From the NCBI GenBank assembly GCA_024663395.1, contig JANFAH010000013.1, positions 248,001-312,000 on the forward strand: DNA of 64,000 bases, written 5' to 3'. This DNA is from Pisolithus tinctorius. Lineage: Eukaryota > Basidiomycota > Agaricomycetes > Boletales > Pisolithaceae. The position numbers and the translations under genes were made by a program. The notes under the pieces are model-generated. The model saw only the letters and a program-made list of their open reading frames with translations, was not told the origin of the DNA and made no database searches. Shown one piece after another: positions 21,680 to 33,315 of this stretch (positions are counted from its first letter, which is position 1; each line of letters begins with the position of its first letter).

Positions 21680-24640
21680 AGAAGTCACCATGAAAGCTTG
21701 TAGTTTAAATGCTGGCCACTTGCAGTACTGGTTGCAGACATGCTGCTTTTCAAACTCATCAATGGTCATCAACAAATTGCCATCCTCAAAAAGAGATTTG
21801 TCACCATTGTTTACTGATCTACATCACCAAGTCAATACATTCATCACTACTTCTTGCAGGGAACTTACCTATGCATTAGTATCTGTGGATCTGTCAGCAG
21901 TTCAGAACTGTCTGTGGGTATGGTCATGTCTTGCATACAGTACAATGCTAGTCATAGATTAGTGGATGTACCATGAAAGTCCAAAATGAGGGCCAAACCA
22001 CCAGTCTTCACATATTGAACATGTTGCATGAAGGAGAAGAATACTGTGAGGTCATATCCACTCTCACCCAGGTCAAGAAGTGACACAGCACTTGAATTGT
22101 GGATGAACTTGGTGAAGTTCTCAGACCTGCCTGGAATGAGTTCTTCAACAAGGAAGATTGCACAGGTGGAGGGACCCTTTGAATTAGACTGTGGGTGACC
22201 AGTATATGACAGGGCTAAGCCTGCCTTGACAAAACAAACATGTGGGATATAAAATGGGGGACAATCCACAGATGATGTGACAGCACTATTGATGAAGTCA
22301 TAGGTGAGCTTTAATAGAGACTTGGCCCAGTACAAGACATTCACTTCCTGGAATAGCTTTTGCACTCATCGACAAGAGAATAACAACCAATTTTGACTGG
22401 ACATGCAGGGGGACATTTTGCTACACTACTGCTGCTGGAGGCATCATAGAAAGGACATTTGACAACAACCATCATATGGGATGCAGAGGGTATAGAGGAT
22501 GCAGATGATGTGAGAGTGAGCCACCCAGGGTGAGCAGCCTTGAATGCCCCAATACTGATGAGGCTGTCTCACAATACATCTATTGTAAGCTGGCCCACAG
22601 TGGAGTATGCAGCATCAATACTGAATGAGTGGTTTTCACTATTGAGAATTTCATAGAGAGATCGAGCCAGAATCTCATAGTAATGAATGTTTTCATTCTG
22701 CAGATCAAGGACTGAAGCAGAATTAGCTGTCCAAGACAGGACTGAATGAACAACAAGAACTCACCCTTCTGGACATCAATGTCTGCACTCCCTCTGACTT
22801 TGAGCACTTCACACAATTGCACAGTGTCTGGGGAATGAAACACAGATTTTTCTGTCTGTACTTGATGTTGGGGTGTTACTGTTGAAGCAGTCTTGCTCAC
22901 ACCAGGCCCTTGTGGGTGGGAAATTGTCATCAGTGGTGGCATCACGTGTCCTTTTCCAGGTGATTTTGGGCAAAGTGACCACTGGCACAGCATGGACAGC
23001 ATCACTTCCAGTTGGTCCATGATCTGGTGAATGACAATGAATTGCAGGCAATATGTTTGTCTTGGGTGGTGGTGACATAGTGACAAGTCTTCCAGTGGTG
23101 AGGCTCTGTGGGTCTGGACTGGTTATGTGTTGGAGCATTTGCTTTTGACTCAGAGGAGATTCAGGTGCTCAGGAGTCAGATCAGACTGATGGGAGCTGCA
23201 CAGAGTGACTCAGAGGAGATTCAGGTGCTGGAGAGTCTGATTGAACTGGTTGGAGTCACACAGGGCATGGGCTTGAATGGGCTGTCTAAAACAGTTGTCA
23301 TATCAGTTCAGCAGCATGAATCAGATGTCAAATCCACCTTACTGTTTGAATGTCAATTGCATCTTGCCAATTCTCATACTCATTCCATTGGTTGAACCCA
23401 ATGACAATGGAGAGGTTGAATTGTTTTGACTTAAGGTAAGATTTTGTACCCTTTCAAGACAATTGTATGGACTGATCATAAAAGTATGGGATACCTGTTG
23501 GGTGTGTCAAAAGATCAACTCATTGGGAGTCACAGACAACAAACTCTTCTGGTTGCCAGATAAATGCACCACCAAATTCATGGAGTTTGGGAAGAATGGT
23601 GGTCAGAGCAATGCTGATGAGGCTGGGTGCATCAATATGAGCATCTATGTCTTTCTTTCCTTCACATATATGCTGGGGTATGAACAGTTAGTACATGGTT
23701 AGTGGGGGTAGGATACAGAGTACTTACTTCTACCATTGTTCCACAAGCCTTCTGGCATTGTCCTCCTTCATGAAGGGCAGAGATTTCTAACGAAATCATT
23801 TCAGCAGGTGGGGGTGCATATACCAACTTTGCCTGGCATTCATGTTCAGCCATATAATTGGCATGGTTAGAAGAGTAGCCAACAGTTGAACCTGCCCCAC
23901 TCTGTGGATTTGGTCCATGCCATGACAATTGAGGAATCTTGATATTGGGTCCAGGAGCCATATTTTGCAATGGCAGATGGTACTGAATTTGAGGGGCAAC
24001 CATAGCATCCCCACCACCCATGGCAACAACAGGTGGAGGACAAAATGTAGCTACAAAATTAAGTCAGAGGTGATTTCAAAAGCAAAACATTTGATATACT
24101 CACTTTTCCTCTGTGCAGCATTAACAGCTTCTGCAATCAACTGAGGGTCCAGAACAGCACAAGAAGGAACTGGGAGGGGAGGTTGCAGATGGTTGGCTGC
24201 GACCGCTGCAACCAGTGGCATCAGTAGGCTTTATTATGTGAATACTTTTGCCTTACCAGTCATGCAAACAAATGTGGCAGGGACTCAAGATGGAACTGAA
24301 GGGGCCTGGGGTACACTGGGTTGCAAGTGGCTGGCTACAACCATTGGTGTTAGTAGGGAGGCTGTTATTATGTACATCATGCCTTACCAGTTGGTCAAAC
24401 AAATGTAGCCACCTTGCACTAGTAGTGGACATAGCATGCTCCACATACATAACACCCTGTCTTTCCAATATCAACCATTGCTATGTAATGGTAGGGTTCA
24501 CCCTTCTGTATCGAGGCCCTGCAAGTGGGTTGATTGCAAACTCTGTCCATGCTGGTGAATGCATCCTCAGTGTATTGTGATACTAATTCCTGGGTTTGGG
24601 GCATAATGAGTAGCAAGGGGGCAGCAATTTGAGGGTGCCA
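21680..24640 (-). pseudogene. Fungal alpha-kinase with N-terminal zinc-binding region
   Basis: The minus strand encodes, in order: a Cys-rich segment (CNQPTC ... CYVCGACYVHY, about 24540-24440) resembling the N-terminal zinc-binding part of mushroom alpha-kinases. A middle region (24029-23700) follows with YMAEHECQAK and LEISALHE. The kinase part (22365-21952) has FYIPHVCFVKAGLALSYTG, FLVEELIPG, FTKFIHNSS and FFSFMQHVQYVKTGGLALIL. A final segment (about 21810-21700) has DGNLLMTIDEFEKQHVCNQY, the conserved zinc-linked end of the fold. One intron is clear at 24051-24103 (GTGAGT...TTGTAG, 53 bp). The catalytic Lys and nucleotide-binding loop were not located with certainty. Alpha-kinases phosphorylate Ser/Thr and are expanded in Agaricomycetes. 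Stops suggest decay, although unrecognised introns could explain some of them. Confidence 0.75.
23146..23265. repeat. Tandem duplication, 60-bp unit x2
   Basis: Two direct copies of a TGACTCAGAGGAGATTCAGG-led 60-bp unit, about 80% alike. They lie upstream of the kinase-domain exons of the alpha-kinase remnant. Confidence 0.8.
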
Positions 24641-24691
24641 CATACACTGGCATACATAGTAATATATACATGTCTGTGATTGCTTGATGTT

Positions 24692-24875
24692 TGAGAAAAC
24701 CCAGGTTCACCTGGAAAGCAGGTCTATTTAGCCTGGGGAAAGCCCAGGTTCACCTGGAAAGCAGGTCTATTTAGCCTGGGGAAATCCCAGGATCAACCTG
24801 GAAAGCAGGTCTATTTAGCCTGGGGAAAGCCCAGGATCAACCTGGAAAGGGGGTCTATTTAGCCTGGAGAAAGTC
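24692..24875. repeat. Tandem array of a 43-44-bp unit with two hairpins per unit
   Basis: About four copies. Each unit holds CCTGGGGAAAGCCCAGG (6-bp stem CCTGGG/CCCAGG) and ACCTGGAAAGCAGGT (5-bp stem ACCTG/CAGGT), separated by the constant CTATTTA. Some loops and stems change in a compensated way (AAGCCCAGG versus AATCCCAGG retains the stem). Confidence 0.85.
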
Positions 24876-24957
24876 CAACTTGGACCCCAGCTACCCTTTC
24901 ATTTGATGTATAATATATATATTATGGAGAAAACATTTTCTCCAACCATATTAAATT

Positions 24958-25035
24958 GCTGCCCTGGAGAATCTCCAGCTAGGGAATGGAGAATCTCCAG
25001 GAATGGTGGTGGAGAATCCCCAAAAGTTGGGAATT
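24958..25035. repeat. Cluster of short GGAGAATCTCC inverted repeats
   Basis: GGAGAATCTCC occurs twice and a variant (GGAGAATCCCC) once within 80 bp, just downstream of the hairpin array. The motif is an 11-bp palindrome with a one-base centre. Confidence 0.6.
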
Positions 25036-25231
25036 CCCAACAAAATGACACCTATTAGGTTAATACTTATATCAAAATCTCCAGACCTAATAGGTCTCCG
25101 AGGGGGGTTGACTGAAGTGACACTGTTGAGAGTATCCATGACACCATGCTTGAATTATGGGCTATGTATCCCAATGCAGGTGCATGGGAAGTGGCCAGCT
25201 TGTTGTATCATGAGCATGACATGAGTGTTGC

Positions 25232-25592
25232 ATGGTACTGATACTGTTTTTTGTCCTTGTAACTTTGGACACTGAGTGGAAATTCTACAGAAGTGTCATA
25301 TACAGCTATTGTCAGACACATGAACCAGATTTACTTAAGCAACATAAAGCTCACAAACTTCAAAGATGCTGCTTCTGGGCAGCTGGTGTCAATGATCTGT
25401 GGGCTATTGATCAACACAATAAATGGCTCAAATTTGGTTTGGGCCTGCACACTGGTATTGAACCCTTTTCAGGTCGTATCATGTGGATTCATGTTTGGCA
25501 TTCAAACTGCAATCCACAACTTATTCTCAGCTATTACCTTGAAACTATCAAACAACTTGGCTGTAAGTGCTTGATGCCTCCCACAGCTTGAT
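25232..25592 (+). pseudogene. rve-like integrase fragment, second family
   Basis: An open plus-strand stretch of about 119 codons. It includes CCFWAAGVNDLWAIDQHNKW, then LKFGLGLHTGIEPFSGRIMW and NPQLILSYYLETIKQLGC. This is the N-terminal part of the catalytic core of a mushroom integrase-core family (typical form WAVDQHDKWKRFGL). The Asp of AIDQHNKW is the likely first catalytic residue. The frame ends at a probable splice donor (GCTGTAAGTG, 25559-25568). Family-C LTR sequence begins at 25597, so the rest of the core is absent. No continuation was recognised after 28247, suggesting deletion or rearrangement when the LTR arrived. Confidence 0.72.
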
Positions 25593-25925
25593 CTGTTGTG
25601 AGTCAAAGTGTGGAAAGCTGGTGAAAACCAACCAAAACCAACACCAAAGACAAATATGAGTGAGTGGTGGTTTACCTCCATGCAACCTGGAGGGCAGAGA
25701 AACCTAAAGTGGGGGAAATTTTGATGGCAGGTATTCCTAGCACAAGTCAATGATGAGTTACACAGGAGTAGACAAGTGAGTGATGACTGGACAGGGGATG
25801 CTGAACAGAGTGAAGGTGTTCAGCCAAAAGGACTTCTGGAATGATGGACTTTGATAAAACATGCTCCTGGCACAAGTCAATGATGAGTTACACAGGAGTG
25901 GAGGAATGACTAAGCATATGTGCTG

Positions 25926-26740
25926 TGTCATGACCATGACACCAGCGTAAGCCCCTAACACCTACTCCGCCCTCTTCCGGCATGTTCCCGCGCTTCTCCG
26001 CCCTCCTCCGACGTGTTCCCGCGCTCCTCCGACCCTCCCGACACATCTCCACACCTCTCCGAGTTCCCCTGTCCATGTTCTGACCAACTCTGCTCAACTC
26101 CGCCCTAAGGTTGGTCACATGGGCTGTCAGACTTGCGGCCCTGCATTCTAGATAGGGTTCCACCCTCATGTCGGTTTTCTCCATTCTTCCGCTCCTTCGG
26201 TATTTACCCTCTCTTCCTCGTTGTAGTAGTTTCTTTGTCTCAGTTAAGGTCCCTGTCATCCCTACCCTCTATCCCTTGTGTCGGAAGGACTCTAACCCAC
26301 TATACACTTATTGGTTTACATTCTGTACTGCACCGCCCTTGACCTACATCGTATATAAGGCCATGTAGTATTCCGATGTAATCAGTACGAATATCGAATA
26401 AAGTCCCCACCTTCGACTCCCTCTCAGTCCCCTCCAGAGTTTCGTCTCCACTTCCTCTGAGTCCGCTCCACCTCTGAAATACGAGGGCTGAGCTCGTGCA
26501 AGGGGGCAGCGCACTAGCTGAACCCAATGCCCTCTCATCCGACCTCCGACCTCTGACCTCCGGCTCCAACTCCAACCTCAGTCTCCGAAACTTCCCTTCA
26601 TACCCCTCCGCTCACTGTTTGTCGAATATCTCGCCACCCAGTGGTTGGATTCACTTCGGACTTTGACTGCTGTACTCCGCAGCCCAACCCACTCCAACTC
26701 CGCCCTAAGAAGGAGCCAGGGGTGTTGTCCGACTTTGACA
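25926..26740 (+). mobile_element. Solo LTR of Ty3 family G, 815 bp
   Basis: TGTCATGACC...GACTTTGACA, flanked by perfect 5-bp target duplicates TGCTG (25921-25925 and 26741-26745). TATATAA is at 26352-26358. The putative start AGTACGAATAT is at 26384-26394, shared with the 5' LTR of element G. The upstream half is rich in CTCCG/CCGC words and still rich in CpG, so the insertion is recent relative to its surroundings. It sits inside family-C LTR copy A. Confidence 0.93.
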
Positions 26741-27363
26741 TGCTGACTAAGTGTGGGGATAAAGCTTCAGATAAATGATGGAGATAGATAGACCCTTTTG
26801 TGGAGCCTCAACTACCAATGATATGAATGAAGACAGATAGGCTCTTCTGAATGAGCCTCAACTGTTGATGATGAGTTATGCTGGGAAGAACTGAACTGAC
26901 TGACTGAATGCTTCTGGTTCACTGGGGTTGTAGCTAAGTACATGGGGGTTTATATACTGTGGGGGGAGCATGGCTTGTGACAAACAAGGCACAAACACTT
27001 GGTAAGTAATGAGTAAGGACTGAGTAATCATGATGAGTAAGCAAGAAATGAAAAGTAAGCAAGCAAAGAGGATTGGTAAGTATTGGCAATGAATGAGTCA
27101 AATAAAGTCAGAAACTGAGTCAGTGCACTGATATCACATTAGGGGGTGGTGATGCAAGTCAGAGCTTGGTGGAGACATCTCTAGATCCAAAGATGGCATG
27201 ACAGATGGGTGGTGTTTCCAGATAGGGAAGTATTAATTCCAGAATTGAAGGGCATGAGTCAGACATCAAAGGGGGCTAGGGTGTTGGGGGTCTGTGGGGC
27301 AATGGGAGCATAAGCAATTGCATCTCCCACCCTTTCATCCTCTCAGCAAAGTTAAGAAAAGCT

Positions 27364-28033
27364 TCATGAATGGGGCTCTGATGGAGGAGAAGGAGAAGGG
27401 GGGACATCTTCTGCTGGATCTTTCAGTAAGGAGGCAAGATGCATGTCATACTTGTCATGGATGCAATCAGGGAGGCTGGGGAACAGTAGATTATGCTGCA
27501 GCTGTCGCAATGTGGGGAGAATGATGGGTGAGATTGGAATAAAGACAGTGCAGGGAGCAGGGAGGAATGATCCATATGCTTCATCAACCAGGGAGACCAA
27601 AACAACCACATAAGACCTTTCTAACCAAGTGACAGACCTGAGGTGACCAAAGAATGTCCTTCTGGAAGTCATACTGACAAGGAGAACATGCTGACCAGGC
27701 TGCATGGGATGAGATGGGGCTGACAATGATGGGATGAACCAGGGGGCTTCAGGATGGAAGCTGGTGGGAACACCTGGCAGATATATGTAGCCACTGTCTC
27801 TGGCAAATGAGACAAGTGAGATGATTGACAAAGAGGTGGCCATTATTGATGGACTTGGCAAAATGAACATCTGATGGATGGAGTGCTGTAGACATGCATA
27901 GGGTGTGAGGATCCTCTCCAAATTTGGAAGGCAGAATCATGTGGCTGAGCACTTTAAGTGAGTGTGAGAATGGAGTTGATATCTTTGGAAATGGTGGAGA
28001 TATGGCAAAAACTGGAATGCCATACATGGGCAC
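27364..28033 (-). pseudogene. Conserved ORF inside family-C LTR, copy A
   Basis: About 220 codons starting near MYGIPVFAISPPFPK (28027) and ending ...PPSEPHS at TGA 27364. A 1-nt indel near 27850-27920 splits it into two frames. Residues such as YIYLPGVPTSF, SLSAPSHPMQPGQHVLLVSM and LPDCIHDKYD are shared with copy B. There is no signal peptide, membrane segment or domain I can name. The ORF lies upstream of the TATA box, in what would be U3, so it would need its own promoter or read-in transcription. Confidence 0.55.
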
Positions 28034-28247
28034 TAAAAACCTTTAACATGTGCTGAACTTGCTTCCTCTTTTCTCTTTAGCACTGATGACTTGTTCTTGT
28101 GCAAAGGATGACTGTTCACATCCAGCAGTCTTTCTATGCATGAGACCTTTAGTCTTCATCTGCATGGCATGGGCATTGTGTGCAACTTGTTGGTGAGTTA
28201 GGCAGAGTCAGCTGTAACCATGTCCACAACACCTTTGGTGTGTGACA

Positions 28248-31118
28248 GCAGAGAGGTAACATGTTGCATGACATGTGTTGTCTTGTCTTGCTACATAATC
28301 TCACAGGTGGCTTTTGTGCACAACAAGGTACTAGACCTAACCAATAATATGTTTGAGTACCATGCAGAGGTAAGACTGCATCAGGCATCCTGCACTTACT
28401 GACTTACTGACCATGAACATTAAGCAATGGCTTCAGGAGATTGTCCTGTTAGCTAATTAGTACAATAGTGTACCATAGCTTTACTTATGGGTGGGTGCAG
28501 TGGGCCTTGTCAGCTAAATACAGACAATATGCCTTGTGCAGCTGTCCAGAGTGATGGTACAGACTGGTCACAGGTGACATGTATACCTATGAATATGGAG
28601 TATTCCTAACCACAAATATGTAACCCTAGTTTGGGTTTTGTGTATATTTTTTGGGACTCCACACTGCATGCCACTGTGGCTGATGCTGTTTACAAATGTT
28701 TTTGGGCAGCCATCACTGTGAGTGTGAGGGAATTAAAGTTATGCTGGCTTTGAATTTCAGCCATTGCCCTCAGAGATTTCCCTCACACTCACAGCAGAAT
28801 GGCTGTGTAGGAGCCTGAACTGGAAGTACATTTCCTGCCTACTGTAAGTTTTCCTGCACTACTGTAAGTTTGCCCCATGCTATTCTGTTTACATTTCCTG
28901 CACTTAATATTTGTGCAAATGCAACATTATAAGAGGTGTCTTATGGCATTACATTTGTACAAAAATTATTTGATGTCAGGAATAATCTATTAGTGCCAGG
29001 AATTTACTTGATTGTGCAGGACAAATGAGATTTTGTGTCCCACAACAAAAGTTGATTATGTAAGCACTCACATCGCACTAGCTTTGAGTGTAGTTAGGCC
29101 TACCTAATGGCCTCATCAACTATTATGACTTATATACTGTATGTATAAGATTCTAGTGGCACATTGTTATGACTAGACCTGCCCCCCCTTAGGAGTTTCT
29201 CCCCACAAATCCCCACAGTTTATTCTGATCACTCCTCCGCATTTTATGTAATTTCATAAGCATAAAAAAGTGCAGCCACTGCTACACCTAAAACATGACC
29301 TCATTTGGCATGTGCCTGATATCCAACATTCCCACACACTGCCCTCATTATCCCTAGCCTCCCCCCTTCCTGGGCCTGTAGGCCTTATATATGATAGTGG
29401 AATGTACTATAAGTGTATTAGACCATAAATGAATGCTTTTCTGCCCATCCTGATGGGCCTAAATGGTTGGAAAGTGTGATAAGGAGAAAAACAGAAAAAG
29501 TGGGTGTTTTTGTGACACACTGAGCATATCTATCTAGCTATTATGTCCCCTTGAAGGGGCCATGTGTGCCTACAACATATCAAAAGTTCATAGGTTGGGA
29601 TGGGGTGCTTCAAGTGTAGTGGCCCAATTGCCTCCTCCCTGTGTTACACCATAGAAATATTTTTCTAGGCTTTGTGGCACTAGTAATGTAATTGGGCATG
29701 GTATAGTAGTCATACTAAGTGTATTGGCATGTAATTTGGCCATCTATGAAGTGTCTGAGAGGCTCTGAATAACTAGAAAGTATTTTAGCACTAAAACCAA
29801 AAAAGTGTTCGCATTTTTGACATATTTGCCATGGGCACTTAAAAAATGCATTGCCTTGGAGGAGGTCTTATCAACAGCTCATCACATGGGGTGGAAACCT
29901 TGAGGTGTTGTGCTATGATCTCTTCCTAGTTCTAGGCTGTGTACTGCTATTCTGACTATCCAGGCAGCACTGGAATACTAATTTGCAGTTGCCACAGCAT
30001 CCACAAGTATATACCTTCAGGGGAGAGCACTGGGGAACTGAAACAATCCCCCAGAGAGCATGGGAAAAGGTGCAAAAATTTGCAGAGACTTTCAAAACAC
30101 ATCAAAAAGATGAAATAGCACACCACACACTATGTACAGAATTCCATGGATGGTAGTAATGGGATTGTTTGCATCTGATAGGACTTCCTTGGACTATATT
30201 AGACCTTCTTGAGTGTGACACAACCTGAGGACTTCAGACTTTGTGTTAGCCTCCTACACACTGAGTAGTCAAATCAGTATCAATTGTAGCAGCACATGTG
30301 AACCAGGTCCCTGACTCATGATTGCTTTAAAGTTCATTACTATAGACCAAGAAAACAACAATTATATTTTTTGATGTCATGAGCTATGAAGATGCTTTTG
30401 CAATACATGCAATACAAGAAGTAAGTAGTGTGAGAGCTGAGTAGTGCTTTCAAGTCCTTTGTTGACAGATGTTTGGGATGCATACAAGTCATCCTCTTCA
30501 CTGATACAAGAAGTAGCACAAAAGCCAAGTAGCACAATCTCAAATCTTTTGATGGCATGTGTCCATGATACCTACAAGTCATCCTCCCCACTGATTTCTA
30601 TGCCATTGCCAACACTAGGCATCATAACACATTTTCTGGTGGGAGACTGACCAGCCAGATCTTCATTGTTATCAGCCTTTCACTTCCCTTTCTCTGCAGC
30701 TGGTTTGGTGGGAGAGTAAGGGTGAGCAGTACTATGCAATATGTTTTCCTGTGAGTATGTGTGGAATGGCAATAACTTCAAGCTGCAGAGGATGGCTTGA
30801 TAAACACATGAACCATTAGGGTTGCCATCTTTGTTCAGCAGGATGCACCACCTAGCATATTGTCAGAGGATGATGGCAGATGTATTCAGAACAGACTGAC
30901 AACTCAGGAAGTGCCACCTGTGTTGGTGCTAACCTTGCTTCCTATTGGCATGCAAGCATCTCAATTGGGGCAGATAAGTTTCATAGGACCTTTCACAGTG
31001 TGTAGTCTTTGGTGCTCTTTCTATGAATAGTGTCCATCACTTGTAGTGTAAACATAGTCTTCTAGTCTGACCAGTACTAATAGCCTTGTAAGTACTCTAC
31101 CCCAAAGACTCTTGCCAG
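28248..31118. other. Long stretch without a recognisable gene
   Basis: Mostly AT-rich, with only short frames. A foldback is at 28707-28805. A possible short exon-like segment (AFVHNKVLDLTNNMFEYHAE, about 28310-28375, flanked by CTCACAG and GTAAGA) may be the remnant of an unidentified plus-strand gene. Nothing else was recognised. Confidence 0.45.
28707..28805. repeat. Imperfect foldback (about 26-bp arms)
   Basis: The left arm 28707-28732 (CAGCCATCACTGTGAGTGTG...) pairs with the right arm 28778-28805, with a few bulged bases and a ~45-nt loop. No target duplication was seen. It may be a small MITE remnant or an RNA hairpin. Confidence 0.55.
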
Positions 31119-31966
31119 ATGCATTATTGCACCCAGAGGATGTTTGGTAACAACAATCCCCACTGCTCAACCACTGCAACTCTTTTTGGCAGTGGATTAG
31201 GAGGCAACTGCAGGTGCAGGTGCCATCTGTTTATATGCAGGCATGGAGAAAGCATGAGGAGGGACAAGAATGCACATGAGGATGATGTTGGCTGCATAAA
31301 CATCCTGCTTGTTCCTTGCAATTCCCCAGTGAGAGAATGTGAAGTGGAGTTTGGCTATGGCATCTTGCAGGCAGTGGCAATGAGTGTAGGGACTCACCCA
31401 GTGGCCAGAAAGATCCATGGCTGCCATGGGTACCAAGCAATGAGTAGTCTTTAATGCAAGAAGCTCCTCACAATTCTTTTCTTTAGTGAGAGGCCAATTC
31501 TCAAAGGAGAAGAGATTATCAGCTTTCAAATATGTCAGCATTCTCTTCAAGGACCTATGGTGAACCACCTTACCATCACCACTTGAGCCTTTGATGTGTT
31601 CCCCTGTGGTCTGCATACCCTTGAGTGGCTAACAACAGGCAATGGTGAGGAAGGTGACTAGCCTGTGGCAGGTATGGACAAACATACCTCCACAAAGGTG
31701 TGATACACTTTGAAGCATGGATTCCTGAAGCTGTCTGCTGAGAAGGAACTTTTACCAGGGGTGTACCCAGACATGACACAATGATCTTGCAAAAGATGGA
31801 GATCAGAGATGATGGAGGTGAAGTCATCATTGAGCAGACCAGCAGCACATGGAGTGCAGACAGCACAAGATGGTTTGACCTCAATGATTTCCTCAGAGAT
31901 GTGGTTGGGTCCTTGATAACCCCCATCTGTGGACAGTCAGAAATCTTTGCTGTCCACACACACTAA
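31119..31966 (-). pseudogene. Unidentified protein-coding remnant
   Basis: The minus strand has a 139-codon open segment (31616-31197) with gene-like composition: GDGKVVHHRSLKRMLTYLKA, then SFENWPLTKEKNCEELLALK and LQDAIAKLHFTFSHWGIARN. A further possible exon lies upstream (31966-31700). I do not recognise the family, and no transmembrane segment or catalytic motif is evident. The opposite-strand frames look less protein-like. Coding status is inferred from length and composition only. Confidence 0.35.
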
Positions 31967-33315
31967 TGGCAGCAAGACATGCTAAGATGTGAGGAGCAGC
32001 TGTAGTGTCATCTGCACTAAGATCACCCTTGAGGGGGCCATTGGATGATGTGATAGGAGCCACACCAGGTGTGTCATGCATGCCATTGATGGGATCAGTG
32101 ACCACAATGGAGCTCTTGGAGGTAGCACTGTCAGATGGCACAGTGACAGGGGACAATGTCCCCACAGTCATGATGTTGAGCTTGGCAGTGGATGCTGTGG
32201 GATCTGTGACAGCACTGTTAGCACTGTCACAGATGATGGGCACATACTATGGAAGTAGAGCCAACATGTGGCCATGGCCATGAGCTACCCAATGCACTTT
32301 GTTGCAGAGCTTTTCATCTGTGAGGTACAAGCCTGTCCAGAGAAGGTGAGAACATGCAGTGACAAGTACATTGGACATGGAGTTTTTGTCTGCAAACATG
32401 ACAGCATGGAGGCAGGGCTCTGACCTTGACACTGTTACTTTATATGAATGTGAGTGTTAGGGCAGGTGCAAGTATGTGTCCATGCAAAGAACTGGGGGTC
32501 TCCCCTGGTAAGGGGGCTTGAAGTTGGGGAGATGCCAACCTCAAAACATCAAGATCAAGCTGACTGTGTGAAGATCTCTTCTTATGACTCAGGAGATTGA
32601 ACAAGTCTGCAATAGTAAGTGGTGCAACTCAGGTGCTGGTAGATGTTCACCTGATACCATCAGTTCTACCTGAAGATGAGCAAGATGCAGGAGGCAATCA
32701 AGCTTTCTGTTTGAAGTCCTTACAGGGTCTGGGTGTTTGTGATGGGAGGACCATCAGGGCCATGCCTGCTGACAGTGCATGTCAAGGCCTTGTGCACTGT
32801 AGCAATCAATAACAAGCATTCATTCTTCAGTGCAGCACCAAAGGTTAAAAGAGAGTCTTTTGTTGTCAAAGGCAGAGTATATCATGTCTTTTTTGATGAA
32901 AACCAACACATGCAAGATCCTGGCAAGGCCTGTTATGTGTTCACATGTATGCAGACACCACAACAGGCCATTGACATTGACATTGACATTGAAGAGGACA
33001 TCAACAATATCATTGAGGTGTACACAGAGTAGGTTTTCTACAAGTTGACACACACATGCCCCTATTGAAACAGCAACAGGTTGGAAAGATGTCATCTGCA
33101 GGAGCAATCAACAGCAAGTGAGGAAGTGAATGCTGCTACAATGGAAGTCTGAACACAATTAGGGATGACAGGAGGAATCTGTACAGCAGAGGAGGGACAA
33201 GATGCTGAAAATGTGCATGGACACTAGAACAATGTATTAAAGACATTAACATGCAATTATGAATGTTTGAGACACCTGTCCACTGTTAAGTCTCACAGAG
33301 ACTGACCTCAATCCA
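31967..33315. other. Spacer with weak open frames only
   Basis: Several 60-110-codon frames on both strands, including one near 32733-33032 with a repeated Ile-Asp run. None has a recognisable motif. A GACATT triplication at about 32972-32989 is a simple repeat. Confidence 0.4.

Larger units (their letters stand above)
25597..28247 (-). mobile_element. Family-C LTR, copy A (about 1.83 kb, split by a solo LTR)
   Basis: Read on the minus strand it starts TGTCACACACC and ends GACTCACA, and it is collinear with copy B at 44202-46009 over its whole length. It contains a conserved ORF (about 28033-27364), then a TATA-like GTATATAAA at 26949-26957 (minus). Between 25921 and 26745 it is interrupted by an 815-bp LTR of another family. 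No matching target duplicate was found (CTGT left, GCAG right), so the flanks may have been rearranged. Its status as an LTR is inferred from the TG...CA ends and promoter and from copy B's clean insertion. Confidence 0.7.

Noticed and set aside
24692..24875. CRISPR-like array
   Set aside because: Units are contiguous with no unique spacers, and the sequence is fungal. It is a simple tandem repeat.
31231..31440. Short minus-strand frame overlapping the unidentified 31197-31616 ORF
   Set aside because: Its Ser/His/Pro-rich composition looks like a frame shadow of the longer ORF.
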